DNA of 64,000 nt from Novosphingobium profundi (lineage in GTDB: Bacteria; Pseudomonadota; Alphaproteobacteria; Sphingomonadales; Sphingomonadaceae), in contig NZ_JABWCU010000018.1 in assembly GCF_018491765.1 (NCBI RefSeq), forward strand, positions 62,001 through 126,000, given 5' to 3'. Of the stretch, positions 17,743 through 26,118 are shown piece by piece; positions within the stretch are counted from its first letter, which is position 1; each line of letters opens with the position of its first letter. The notes below the pieces were generated by a model. That model was not told the DNA's origin. It saw only the letters and a program-made list of their open reading frames with translations, and ran no database searches. The translations under genes were made by a program, and so were the position numbers.

Positions 17743-18570
17743 ATGACTGCGATCACCACTAAGGATGGAAGCCGCATCTTCTACAAGGACTGGGGCAGCA
17801 AGGAGGTTCAGCCAATCGTCTTTTCTCATGGCTGGCCACTGTCGGCCGATGCCTGGGATGCGCAGATGGTCTTCTTCGCCCAGAACGGCTTTCGGACTAT
17901 TGCACACGACCGGCGCAGCCATGGCCGTTCGGATCAAGTCTGGGACGGCAACACGATGGATCAGTACGCCGACGATCTCGCGCAGTTGATCGAGACGTTG
18001 GATCTGCACGACGTCATCCTCGTCGGCCATTCGACCGGCGGCGGCGAAGTGACCCGCTACATCGGTCGTCACGGCACGCAACGGGTGGCCAAGATCGCCC
18101 TGATCGGAGCAGTGCCCCCGCTGATGTTAAAGACTGAGACGAACCCGGGTGGGCTTCCCATCTCAGCCTTCGATGCAATCCGCGAGGGCACTTATACCAA
18201 CCGCAGCCAGTTCTTCCTGGACCTGACGACACCATTTTATGGTTTCAACCGTGAAGGCGCGAAGATCGACGAAGGGCTGCGTCAGGAATTCTGGCGCGAA
18301 GGCATGATGGGTGGGCTCAAGGGGCAGCTCGACTCAATCCGGGCCTTCTCCGAAAGCGATTTCCACGAAGACCTAGGCAAGTTCGACCGGCCCACGCTGG
18401 TCCTGCATGGCGATGATGACCAGATCGTGCCGATCGGTGCATCAGCGCTGGAAACCATCAAGATCGTCCCGGGCGCCGTCCTCAAGATCTATGAGGGCGC
18501 GGATCATGGCCTCGCCCAGACCCACCGGGACCGGTTCAACGCCGATCTGCTTTCATTCATCCGCAACTGA
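17743..18570 (+). CDS. Non-heme chloroperoxidase/arylesterase-like alpha/beta hydrolase
   Basis: A 275-residue alpha/beta hydrolase of the cofactor-free haloperoxidase (perhydrolase/arylesterase) group. The nucleophile is S97 in GHSTGGG, the acid lies in VLHGDDDQIVP (about D226) and the His in GADHGLAQTH near the end. The oxyanion strand reads FSHGWPLSADAWDAQM and is followed by HDRRSHGRSDQ, both typical. Members hydrolyse aryl esters or make peracids. It leads a three-gene operon (hydrolase, SDR, hydrolase) divergent from the GlxA-type regulator. Confidence 0.82.
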   Translation: MTAITTKDGSRIFYKDWGSKEVQPIVFSHGWPLSADAWDAQMVFFAQNGFRTIAHDRRSHGRSDQVWDGNTMDQYADDLAQLIETLDLHDVILVGHSTGGGEVTRYIGRHGTQRVAKIALIGAVPPLMLKTETNPGGLPISAFDAIREGTYTNRSQFFLDLTTPFYGFNREGAKIDEGLRQEFWREGMMGGLKGQLDSIRAFSESDFHEDLGKFDRPTLVLHGDDDQIVPIGASALETIKIVPGAVLKIYEGADHGLAQTHRDRFNADLLSFIRN

Positions 18571-18621
18571 CCAGCCTTGGTGGACTGCCGCCATCTCGCA
18601 TCAATACGAAGGATTACGGCC

Positions 18622-19401
18622 ATGACCAAAGGTACTTTCCTGATCACCGGCGCTTCTGATGGCATTGGTGCCGTTTACGCTGAGCGCCTTGCACGGCGCG
18701 GACACGATCTCGTACTTGTCGCCCGTCGAGGGGACAAGTTGGCCGAGCTCGCCACTCGCCTGAGCGCGGAGTCCAATGTCGAAATTGCGATCATCGCTGC
18801 CGATCTGGCTAATTCCGAAGGACTAGCCGCCGTAGAGGCTCGCCTGCATGACGATGAGACCATCACCGGGTTGGTCAACAATGCCGGAATTGCCGGTGAG
18901 ACCACGCTGGTCGATGCCGATCCGGCTCAACTTACCGCGCTAGTCAATCTCAACGTACTTGCCGTGACCCGGCTGACGGCGGCGATCGCGCCACGCCTTT
19001 CCGCAAAACGGTCGGGGACCATCATCAACATTACGTCCGTGACGGCGCTGATGCCGGACGGCTTCACTGCAGCCTATCCGGCCAGCAAGGCCTATGTGCT
19101 TGCCTTTACGGAGGCGGTAGCGGCAGAATTGTCACCTCGTGGCGTACAGGTTCAAGCGGTTTTGCCAGGGATTACCCGTACGGCCATCTGGAGTGACGAG
19201 CAGATGTCTCATCTCGACCCCGGTATGGTGATGGATGCCGAGGACATGGTCGATGCTGCACTCGCCGGTCTCGACCTAGGTGAACGGATAACGATCCCAT
19301 CGCTGCCGGACAATGCCGGCCTCGATGCCTACCTGGCTGCGCGGGGGGCCTTGCGCCCGGATCTGTCGCTGCGCGAGCCGGCGGCCCGCTACGGGCTCTA
19401 A
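18622..19401 (+). CDS. Short-chain dehydrogenase/reductase
   Basis: A 259-residue classical SDR. Cofactor motif TGASDGIG near residue 9, NNAG motif in LVNNAGIAGE, catalytic Ser in INITSVTAL and YPASK Tyr/Lys pair. A second motif, VARRGDK, suggests NADPH preference. ATG 18622 follows AAGGA by about 9 bases; the frame extends upstream to 18577 without a site. It lies 51 bases after the haloperoxidase-like gene and 24 before the next hydrolase. The substrate is unknown. Confidence 0.82.
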   Translation: MTKGTFLITGASDGIGAVYAERLARRGHDLVLVARRGDKLAELATRLSAESNVEIAIIAADLANSEGLAAVEARLHDDETITGLVNNAGIAGETTLVDADPAQLTALVNLNVLAVTRLTAAIAPRLSAKRSGTIINITSVTALMPDGFTAAYPASKAYVLAFTEAVAAELSPRGVQVQAVLPGITRTAIWSDEQMSHLDPGMVMDAEDMVDAALAGLDLGERITIPSLPDNAGLDAYLAARGALRPDLSLREPAARYGL

Positions 19402-19425
19402 CCGCACTTCGTCAGGAGACATGCC

Positions 19426-20208
19426 ATGAACACGCCAAAGTCGAAGGGGACTGTCGTACTCATCCACGGCGCTTGGCTGAATGCGCAGAGCTGGGAACGG
19501 ATAAAGGCCCGCTATGAGGCGCGTGGCTTCACCGTTCTCGCGCCAGACTGGCCGTTCGACGATCGCCGACCGGAAGAACTGCGCCAGTCGCCTGCATCCG
19601 AACTTGCAAAGCTGAGTCAACGAGAAATCGTGAATCATTACGACCGGATCATCAGGGCCTTGCCGGAACCTCCGATCCTCATAGGCCATTCTCTGGGCGC
19701 TGTCTTCGTGCAGCACCTCCTCGACCGCGGGCTCGGTGCGGCGGGGGTTGCCATCGATCCTGCGCCGACGCCTGGAGTTCCCATACACCTGCATGCCCTG
19801 GTGTCGGCCCTTCCGATTTTCCTCGATCCATTCAGCCGTTCCAAAATCAAGTCGATGTCTCGGCGGTTTTTCCGCCGTCGCTTCGCGCAAACAGCGGCCA
19901 CCGTCGATACAGACGCGCTCTATGATCGCTACATCGTACCGACACCAGGTCGAGTATATTGGGACGGCATCATCCATCCGATGAAGATCGATTGGGCGAA
20001 CCCGCGACGCGCTCCGCTACTGCTAATTGGCGGAGGCAGGGATTTGATCGCCGATGCGTCGATGACCAGAGCGATCTATCGAAAGCAGCGCCGCTCCCCA
20101 TCGAAAACGGAGTATCTGGAATATCCAACTCGCTCGCACTGGACGCTGCTCGACGAAGGATGGGAAGAGGTCGCCGATGTGGCAATGGCCTGGGCCCTGT
20201 CAGTCTGA
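19426..20208 (+). CDS. Alpha/beta hydrolase
   Basis: A 260-residue alpha/beta hydrolase. The oxyanion motif is LIHGAWLNAQSW, the nucleophile elbow GHSLGAVF, and a terminal His occurs in RSHWTLLDEGW. GGAG precedes the ATG by 9 bases (CAGGAGACATGCC). Relatives are esterases or lipases on small esters. It closes the operon begun at 17743. It differs in sequence from its upstream hydrolase, so it is not a recent duplicate. Confidence 0.72.
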   Translation: MNTPKSKGTVVLIHGAWLNAQSWERIKARYEARGFTVLAPDWPFDDRRPEELRQSPASELAKLSQREIVNHYDRIIRALPEPPILIGHSLGAVFVQHLLDRGLGAAGVAIDPAPTPGVPIHLHALVSALPIFLDPFSRSKIKSMSRRFFRRRFAQTAATVDTDALYDRYIVPTPGRVYWDGIIHPMKIDWANPRRAPLLLIGGGRDLIADASMTRAIYRKQRRSPSKTEYLEYPTRSHWTLLDEGWEEVADVAMAWALSV

Positions 20209-20449
20209 TCTAACTTTGGATCAGGGACGTCTGCGCCCGATCACTTTTTCGAAGTCGGAGTAGCCGTGCTTAAGCGACCTAGGATAGCCGTCGTTCCGCT
20301 CTTAGGGCACGAAGATCGGCGTCTGAGCGGCTCGAATGGGTCGGACGGCGAAAGCTGCTGCCGCGCGGCCTTTGTCGCATTTTAGTCGGTTTGTCGGTAC
20401 GCCCAAAAGCAGGCTTCGGCTTTTATGGAATGCGCGAAAATTCGGATTG

Positions 20450-21445
20450 TCAAACTTGGCGTGTACTACCTCGCACGACGAGACGCCCCTGGAACGAACT
20501 GCTGTTCAGCTTGACCTTCCGGCCCGAAATCGCATCGAGCAGTGCCCCGACGGTCGCCTCGACCATCTCCTGGAGGGGCTGCTCCAGTGTGGTCAGTGAA
20601 AAAGCGGGCCAGTTCGAAATTCCGACGTTATCGAAACCCACGACGGAAATATCGACTCCTGGCGTCCGACCACTCTCCTGAATTGCCTGGAGGGCAGCAA
20701 AGGCCATGTGATCGTTGATGCAAAAAAGCGCGTCCGGTGGTTCGCTCTCGGCGAGCATCGAGCTCACGGCCTCGAAAGCCCCATCAAACGTGTAGGCCCC
20801 ACTACGTTCGAGCGGAGCGTCAAAGCCTGCGGCGAGGATGCGGTTGCGAAAGGCGCGTGTGCGCTGAACGCTACTGGAACTTTGCCGCAAGCCGGTCACG
20901 ATCCCGAAACGGGTATGGCCAAGGCCCAGCAGATGATCCGCGACGATTTCCGCGCCCGCCTTGTCGTCGCACGAAATGCCCGGCACTACCCCACCGGGAT
21001 CGACGCTGTTAAACATGAGTACCGGAACGCTGGCACTCATGCACTCGGTCGCGATCTCGGCGGTGAGACTGGAGGATGCAAGGATGACGGCGTCGAGACC
21101 GTAGCCGAGCAGTTCGTCGAGCACCGGATCGAGATCCGTGTCGCCATGCGTCACGAAAAGAAGCAGGCGGTAGCCCTCTGTGGCAAACCGATCCGACAGG
21201 CGCTGGACGACGTCGGGATAGAACTGATTGTCGAGCTGGGTGATGGCAAGGCCAATCATCTTCGACTGACTCGTGGTCAGCGACCGTGCGGTGTTGCTTG
21301 GCCGGTACTTGAGCTGCTTGGCCGCCTCAAGCACACGCGTGCGCACATCCTCCGACACAACGCCCCGCGTAAACACCCGGGAAACAGCCGATTTCGAGAC
21401 GCCCGCAAGGCGTGCGACGTCCAGGCCCGTGACTCTTGGTTTCAT
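20450..21445 (-). CDS. LacI-family transcriptional repressor
   Basis: A 331-residue LacI/GalR regulator. The N-terminal HTH reads VTGLDVARLAGVSKSAVSRVF (with the hinge YRPSNTARSL), followed by a periplasmic-binding-protein-like sugar domain (MIGLAITQLDNQFYPDVVQ, GYGLDAVILASSS, VVGFDNVGIS). The start at 21445 (ATG-AAA-CCA) is the only one giving a normal LacI N terminus; the frame runs open further but the extra 102 residues resemble nothing. It is divergent from the rhamnoside locus and is the obvious local sugar-responsive repressor. Confidence 0.88.
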   Translation of the reverse strand: MKPRVTGLDVARLAGVSKSAVSRVFTRGVVSEDVRTRVLEAAKQLKYRPSNTARSLTTSQSKMIGLAITQLDNQFYPDVVQRLSDRFATEGYRLLLFVTHGDTDLDPVLDELLGYGLDAVILASSSLTAEIATECMSASVPVLMFNSVDPGGVVPGISCDDKAGAEIVADHLLGLGHTRFGIVTGLRQSSSSVQRTRAFRNRILAAGFDAPLERSGAYTFDGAFEAVSSMLAESEPPDALFCINDHMAFAALQAIQESGRTPGVDISVVGFDNVGISNWPAFSLTTLEQPLQEMVEATVGALLDAISGRKVKLNSSSFQGRLVVRGSTRQV

Positions 21446-21906
21446 TGCGCCAAATCTCGCACCCGCCGCTCTTTCGTTGCTATCTCGACTCGTCACCGGC
21501 ATCGGACAAGCAAATTCGATCCCAAAATGCCGATGGCCGCCGTTCGGTAATATCAATTCGACGCGAAGCCTAGGACATGCAAGACCACCGACAAATAGGA
21601 TGATTGGGATGAGGTTTGCCGCATGCGACAAAGTTTTATCGTTCTTGACTGGGACCGGTTGCAGTGACTCAATAGGACAGTTTGAAGCAGCATGCGGGGC
21701 GGCCTTCGCCTCAGTAAAGTCGTTCCAGAATTCCCAGCATCGCCCCTGCATCGCGCACGGTCAGGTCCGATTTCGGGTATTCGCCTGCGATGGGTCATCT
21801 CCCTGGTGGCAGGCGAACTTCCGGTCGGGCCCGGCCACTTTTTGAATACTCGAATTCGCTTCGGAGCAACCGGAGCAATTGATGACGACGGGAGAGGGAG
21901 AAGGAC
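21446..21906. other. 461-bp divergent control region of the rhamnoside locus
   Basis: No gene is supported in this gap. An ACCGGT palindrome at 21654-21659 with partly symmetric flanks is the only LacI-like core noticed, and it is weak. The ribosome binding site for the EF-hand lipoprotein (GAGGGAGAAGGA) closes the gap on the right. Confidence 0.4.
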
Positions 21907-22389
21907 ATGGCGCTTACAGGCAGATTCGCTCTAGGTGCGGTGCGCACTGCAACCGGTCTCACTGTAATGGCGGCCGCATTGGCAGGCTGTCAGGGGAAGC
22001 CATCGGCCACCGCGTCGCAGGCGGTCGCGGAGGAAACGGCCAGTGCGCTCGCCGGGGAGCCGACCGGCCCCGCAGGTCCGCCCCCGATGCAGGGAAATGC
22101 GGCCGACAACCCGGACATGACAGCGGTCGCTGCGGCGGTCGACACCGATGGTGACGGCAAGATGAGTGCCGCGGAGTGGCAGGCGCAGGGCCTGCCGGAA
22201 TCCTCGTTCAATGCCTTTGAGAAGGGGCGCGGGTTCGTGACGCTCAAGGACTACCAGGACAATCCCGCTCCTCCCGGCATCGATCTCAACGGCGATGGCC
22301 GTGTGACCGTCGAGGAATTCAAGGAATTCGACAAGCAGATGGCCGCGAAGATGAAGGACGCACCACCTCCGCCCCCGCCGGCCTCGTGA
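21907..22389 (+). CDS. EF-hand lipoprotein
   Basis: A 160-residue exported protein with a lipobox ending AALAGC (Cys about residue 28), so it is probably anchored to a membrane through lipid. Two EF-hand calcium loops follow: DTDGDGKMSAAE and DLNGDGRVTVEE. The tail is Pro-rich. GGAGAAGGAC gives a strong ribosome binding site. It is the first gene of the rightward locus; a calcium-binding scaffold or sensor role beside the PepSY protein is inferred only from position. Confidence 0.78.
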   Translation: MALTGRFALGAVRTATGLTVMAAALAGCQGKPSATASQAVAEETASALAGEPTGPAGPPPMQGNAADNPDMTAVAAAVDTDGDGKMSAAEWQAQGLPESSFNAFEKGRGFVTLKDYQDNPAPPGIDLNGDGRVTVEEFKEFDKQMAAKMKDAPPPPPPAS

Positions 22390-22462
22390 TCGCGCAGGCC
22401 TGACACGCAAGAGAACGACGCCGGGGCCGGACCTCAGGCGCAGCAAACCTTGGGAGACGAAC

Positions 22463-22993
22463 GTGCTACTACGCCGCTGGCACAGGTGGATTGCTTTGCC
22501 CGCCGGGCTGTTCCTCATGTTCATCGCGGCGACCGGCGTGTTGCTGCACCTCGACATGATGCGCCTTGGCCAGACACCGCCGGGACATGGGGCTCCGCCA
22601 CCACCGCAGGTCCAGCCGCTACCCTCCAACGCGGAGTTGTCCGCCATGATCGGGCGCCTCGCCGACGAGGCCCGCAAGAACTCCGAGCTGGCACCGCAGA
22701 GTCTCCAGATCGTGCTTGCCGGTCCACGCATTACGCTCGTCGCCGGATCGGGCGGACCTCCGGGATCGCCGCAGACGAAATTCGACGCGGTGACCGGGGA
22801 ACGCATCATCGACCCGCCACCACCGGCCGACTTCCACTACGTCCTGCAGGACCTCCACGCCGGGTACTTCGCCGGTTGGGCAGGACGCATCATCAGCATC
22901 CTGTGCGGCCTCAGCCTCTTCACGCTGGCCCTCACCGGGTTGCAGGTCTGGTGGGAGATGGCGCGACGCAAGAAACACCCCTTCTGGAAATAG
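22463..22993 (+). CDS. PepSY-associated transmembrane protein
   Basis: A 176-residue membrane protein with an N-terminal helix opening LLRRWHRWIALPAGLFLMF, a periplasmic domain of about 100 residues with FDAVTGERI, and a C-terminal helix (IISILCGLSLFTLALTGLQVWW). This is the shortened PepSY-TM architecture of bacterial ferric/flavin reductase-like proteins; His residues in HRW and DLHAGYFAGW occupy the usual heme- or partner-binding places. GTG 22463 follows GGGAGACGAAC. It may pass electrons across the membrane, but that is a family-based guess. Confidence 0.7.
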   Translation: MLLRRWHRWIALPAGLFLMFIAATGVLLHLDMMRLGQTPPGHGAPPPPQVQPLPSNAELSAMIGRLADEARKNSELAPQSLQIVLAGPRITLVAGSGGPPGSPQTKFDAVTGERIIDPPPPADFHYVLQDLHAGYFAGWAGRIISILCGLSLFTLALTGLQVWWEMARRKKHPFWK

Positions 22994-23062
22994 CGGCAGC
23001 GCCCGCTCCGGGCGCGCCCAGGAACCAACGAAAAACATGATTTGCGAGAGAAAGGATACCCG

Positions 23063-23992
23063 ATGAGAGGACTGTATTTCCTGACGGCCTGCACGGCTAC
23101 CGCACTTGCCTGTACGGCGAGCCTGTCTGGCGCGGCCGAGAACGCCCCCCGCATGGATTTCGCCCCGCTCCAGAGCAACGCGGCAGTTGCCAAGGGCCGT
23201 ACGATGATCACCGATGGCCAGCGCGCGGCCGACACCATCGCGATCCAGAACCTGATGAGCCGCCACGAGTTCATGCACGCCGCAGGCCGCAACCTCGAGG
23301 AGCTCGACAACTACTGGGTCAAGGCGAACGGCAAGTTCGCGGCGACCGCGACTTTCGGCAGTCCAGCCTGGGTGATGTACGGCCTTGAGACCGTGCGCAA
23401 CGCCTATGGCAAGAAGAGCCATGCCGACGCAGAAAAGGCCCAGGCCAACCTCGCCGCGATCGATCCCAGCATAACCACCGACCCCAAGTTCTTCGGCGCG
23501 GGCGGCGAGTGGGTCATGCACACTTCGACCACCCCGGTGATCGAGATCGCCGGTGATGGCAAGACTGCACAGGGTGCCTGGTACTCGCCTGGCGCAGGTG
23601 TCATGCCTGTCTATGAGGACGGCAAGATCCATCTTCAGGCGATGATGTTCTGGGAGAAGTATGGCGGCGACTTCGTGAAGGAAGACGGCGTCTGGAAGAT
23701 CTGGCACCTGCAGATGGCCTACGACTTCGTTCCGGGCCTTCCGGAATCGATGCTCGAGCAGCTCAACGCGCAGCTTGGCGACCTTGCGCTTGGCCGCCCG
23801 CTCAAGGCGCTCGGCGGTGAAGCCGGTGAACGTGGTGATTTTCCGGCAGGCTTCCGCAAGCCGCTTTACAGCTATCCGGCCTACAGCCCGCAGCGCGTGG
23901 CGGTAATCTGGCCCAATTTGCCACGGCCCTATTACACCTACAGCGAGACTTACAACAACTGCAACTGCGAGCAGTCGCTGCCCGCGTTCTGA
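23063..23992 (+). CDS. Secreted NTF2/SnoaL-like protein
   Basis: A 309-residue protein with a signal peptide (GLYFLTACTATALACTASLSGA) and a SnoaL/NTF2-like fold suggested by ADTIAIQNLMSRHEFMHAAG, ELDNYWV, and EDGVWKIWHLQM. ATG 23063 follows AAAGGA at 23051-23056. Related proteins of about this size are frequent next to aromatic or flavonoid catabolism genes in sphingomonads. Catalytic residues are not obvious. It sits between the PepSY protein and the MFS carrier on the same strand. Confidence 0.65.
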   Translation: MRGLYFLTACTATALACTASLSGAAENAPRMDFAPLQSNAAVAKGRTMITDGQRAADTIAIQNLMSRHEFMHAAGRNLEELDNYWVKANGKFAATATFGSPAWVMYGLETVRNAYGKKSHADAEKAQANLAAIDPSITTDPKFFGAGGEWVMHTSTTPVIEIAGDGKTAQGAWYSPGAGVMPVYEDGKIHLQAMMFWEKYGGDFVKEDGVWKIWHLQMAYDFVPGLPESMLEQLNAQLGDLALGRPLKALGGEAGERGDFPAGFRKPLYSYPAYSPQRVAVIWPNLPRPYYTYSETYNNCNCEQSLPAF

Positions 23993-24070
23993 CACCTTGA
24001 TCCGGCCCTTGCGCAAGGGAGGGCCGGGCTGCGTCCGTGAGACACATCCCGTGAAGACAAGGTCCAGAGC

Positions 24071-25303
24071 ATGACACGACATCACGAAGCCGGGTTCATG
24101 ACCGGCGTATCGCTGCTGCTGCCGATCACCCTGACGACGATGGCCATCGTGCTGTTGACGCCGATTATGCCCAATTTGATGGCGCAGTTCGCCGAAGTTC
24201 CGAACCACGAATACCTTGTTCCGATGATCCTCACCTTCCCGTCGCTCTGCGTGGCTCTGCTGTGCCCTTTCGCGGGGATGCTGGGGGACTACTTCGGGCG
24301 GCGGCGCCTGCTGCTCTTCTCGTTCATCCTCTACGCGATCGTCGGGGTGGCGCCGGTCTATCTGGACGACCTTACTCATATCCTCATTTCGCGCATCTGC
24401 GTGGGCGTGGCCGAAGCGCTGATCTACGTGCTCTCGACGACGATGATCGGGGACTACTACAAGGGCGCAAGCCGCGACAAATGGCTCGCGGCACAGACGG
24501 CCTTCGCCTCGATGTCGGCGCTGCTCTTCTTCAACCTCGGAGGCATCATGGGCGAGAGTGGCTGGCGCGGGCCGTTCTGGGCCTATGCTTCGGCGCTTGT
24601 CATGTTCGCGCTCGTCTGGAAGTTCACCTGGGAGCCGCAGAACGACGCGCACAGCGAAGACGAAACCGAACACGCGCCCCACAACCTTTCGTGGGAGGGC
24701 TTTCCCTGGGCGAAGATGGCCATGATCGTGGTCATCACCGTCTATGGTTCGATCTTCTTCTATACCGTCCAGATCCAGGCTCCGAGCGGGCTTGCCGAAC
24801 TGGGCCTGACGAGCCCTGCCGAACGCGGCTTCCTGACCTCGATCGCTTCGATCGGCGTTCCACTCGGCACCTTCTTCTATTCGCGCATCGGTTCGAAGTG
24901 GGCGGTAGGACGCCTCCTGCTGATGGAATTCGCGCTCCTTTCGGCTGGCTTCGCTCTCATGGCCAAGGCGGGCGCGGTGACCGGCTTCCTTTTCGGCTGC
25001 TTCGTCAACCAGGTCGGCGCAGGCCTTCTTCTGCCCACCCTGCTGGTCTGGTCGATGTCGATCCTGAAGTTCGAGTTCCGCGGGCGCGGCACCGGTTTCT
25101 GGCAATCCGCCTTCGCGCTCGGCCAGTTTCTCTCGCCCGTGGTGGTGACCTTCGCGGCCAGCAAGGCCGGCGGCCTTCTCGGAGCATTCCTCGTCCTCTC
25201 GATCGGCGCGCTTGGCGGGGTGGTCATCGCGCTCGGTGCAGGCCGCTCGCCTCGGGCCACTGCGGACGCCACCTCGGAAGCGGAGGTGCCCGCACATGGC
25301 TGA
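24071..25303 (+). CDS. MFS transporter
   Basis: A 410-residue 12-helix major facilitator. MLGDYFGRRRLLLFS is the loop 2-3 signature and ISRICVGVAEALIYVLSTTMIGDYY corresponds to helices 4-5. A His/Asp/Glu-rich central loop (about residues 195-215) divides the halves. It probably brings a sugar, or an aglycone released by the GH106 enzymes, into the cell. Its stop overlaps the next start by 8 bases. Confidence 0.8.
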   Translation: MTRHHEAGFMTGVSLLLPITLTTMAIVLLTPIMPNLMAQFAEVPNHEYLVPMILTFPSLCVALLCPFAGMLGDYFGRRRLLLFSFILYAIVGVAPVYLDDLTHILISRICVGVAEALIYVLSTTMIGDYYKGASRDKWLAAQTAFASMSALLFFNLGGIMGESGWRGPFWAYASALVMFALVWKFTWEPQNDAHSEDETEHAPHNLSWEGFPWAKMAMIVVITVYGSIFFYTVQIQAPSGLAELGLTSPAERGFLTSIASIGVPLGTFFYSRIGSKWAVGRLLLMEFALLSAGFALMAKAGAVTGFLFGCFVNQVGAGLLLPTLLVWSMSILKFEFRGRGTGFWQSAFALGQFLSPVVVTFAASKAGGLLGAFLVLSIGALGGVVIALGAGRSPRATADATSEAEVPAHG

Positions 25304-26009
25304 TCGACTGACAGGACGCATCGCCGTCGTTACCGGCGCGGCCAACGGCATAGGCGAAGGCATCGCAGGGATGTTCCGAAGCCAAGGTGCCACGGTCATC
25401 ACCGTCGATCGCCAAGGCGCGGACCATTCGGCGGACTTGACCGACGAAGCGGAAACCAACGCGCTCTTCGCGAAGATCGGGGCCGGACATGGCCGGATCG
25501 ACGTGCTGGTCAACGCGGCGGCTTTCGCGGTCTTCGCCTGGATCGAGGAGATGACCTATGCGCAGTGGAAGGCCACGCTGGCGGGGGAACTGGACATCGT
25601 CTTCCTGCCGACGCGCGCGGCCTGGCCTTGGCTCAAGGCGAGCGGTTCGGCCAGCGTCATCAACTTCGCCTCGGCCAACGCGCGCCATGCGCTCGAAGGA
25701 TCGCCCGCTCTGGCCCATTGCGCCGGGAAAGGCGGGGTCCTTGCCATGACCCGCCAACTGGCGATGGAAGGCGCGCCCTTCGGCCTTCGTGCCAACACCA
25801 TCGCACCGGGCTTCATCAAGACCGCGGCCACGGCGCGCCACCTCGCCGCGGATCCCGACTTCGAGGCGCAAGTACTGTCCAAGAACATGCTGAAGTTCCT
25901 GGGCGAGCCCGAAGATATCGCCTGGTGCGCGACGTGGTTGGCGAGCCGGGAAAGCCGGTACGTCACCGGCGCCGACTTTCGCATTGATGCGGGGGCAACC
26001 GCATGGTGA
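25296..26009 (+). CDS. SDR-family protein with altered catalytic residues
   Basis: A 237-residue short-chain dehydrogenase. The cofactor motif TGAANGIG and the Asp ending strand 2 (VITVDRQG) predict NAD(H) binding. The usual NNAG is NAAA, and the catalytic Tyr of YxxxK is replaced: the segment reads LAHCAGKGGVLAMTRQLA, with His where Tyr is expected, the Lys being kept. GGAGG lies 7 bases before ATG 25296. It overlaps the transporter gene, so it is part of the locus. It may have an altered chemistry or only bind ligand. Confidence 0.75.
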   Translation: MADRLTGRIAVVTGAANGIGEGIAGMFRSQGATVITVDRQGADHSADLTDEAETNALFAKIGAGHGRIDVLVNAAAFAVFAWIEEMTYAQWKATLAGELDIVFLPTRAAWPWLKASGSASVINFASANARHALEGSPALAHCAGKGGVLAMTRQLAMEGAPFGLRANTIAPGFIKTAATARHLAADPDFEAQVLSKNMLKFLGEPEDIAWCATWLASRESRYVTGADFRIDAGATAW

Positions 26010-26118
26010 GCGTCGTCACTCCTTAATCGAACCAGGCCCACTGGTTCAGGGAGCAACCGAAGAAATCCGCACGGAAAAACAATGAGCTGCGGTCACGTTT
26101 GGGAAAGAGGGAAAAAGA

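Noticed and set aside
17601..17777. N-terminal extension of the GlxA-type regulator
   Set aside because: It would cross the divergent promoter and overlap the start of the haloperoxidase-like gene; a GGAGG lies at the right distance from the start at 17600.
21654..21659. ACCGGT as a LacI operator
   Set aside because: Flanking symmetry is poor and there is only one copy; it is noted but not claimed as a site.
21446..21751. N-terminal extension of the LacI regulator
   Set aside because: LacI proteins begin with the HTH within a few residues; the extra 102 residues resemble nothing and the gap is a control region.
22619..25513. A 964-codon open frame on the minus strand
   Set aside because: It runs antisense to four well-supported genes with recognisable families; its translation is rich in Arg, Gly and His without any motif. 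High GC keeps the frame open.
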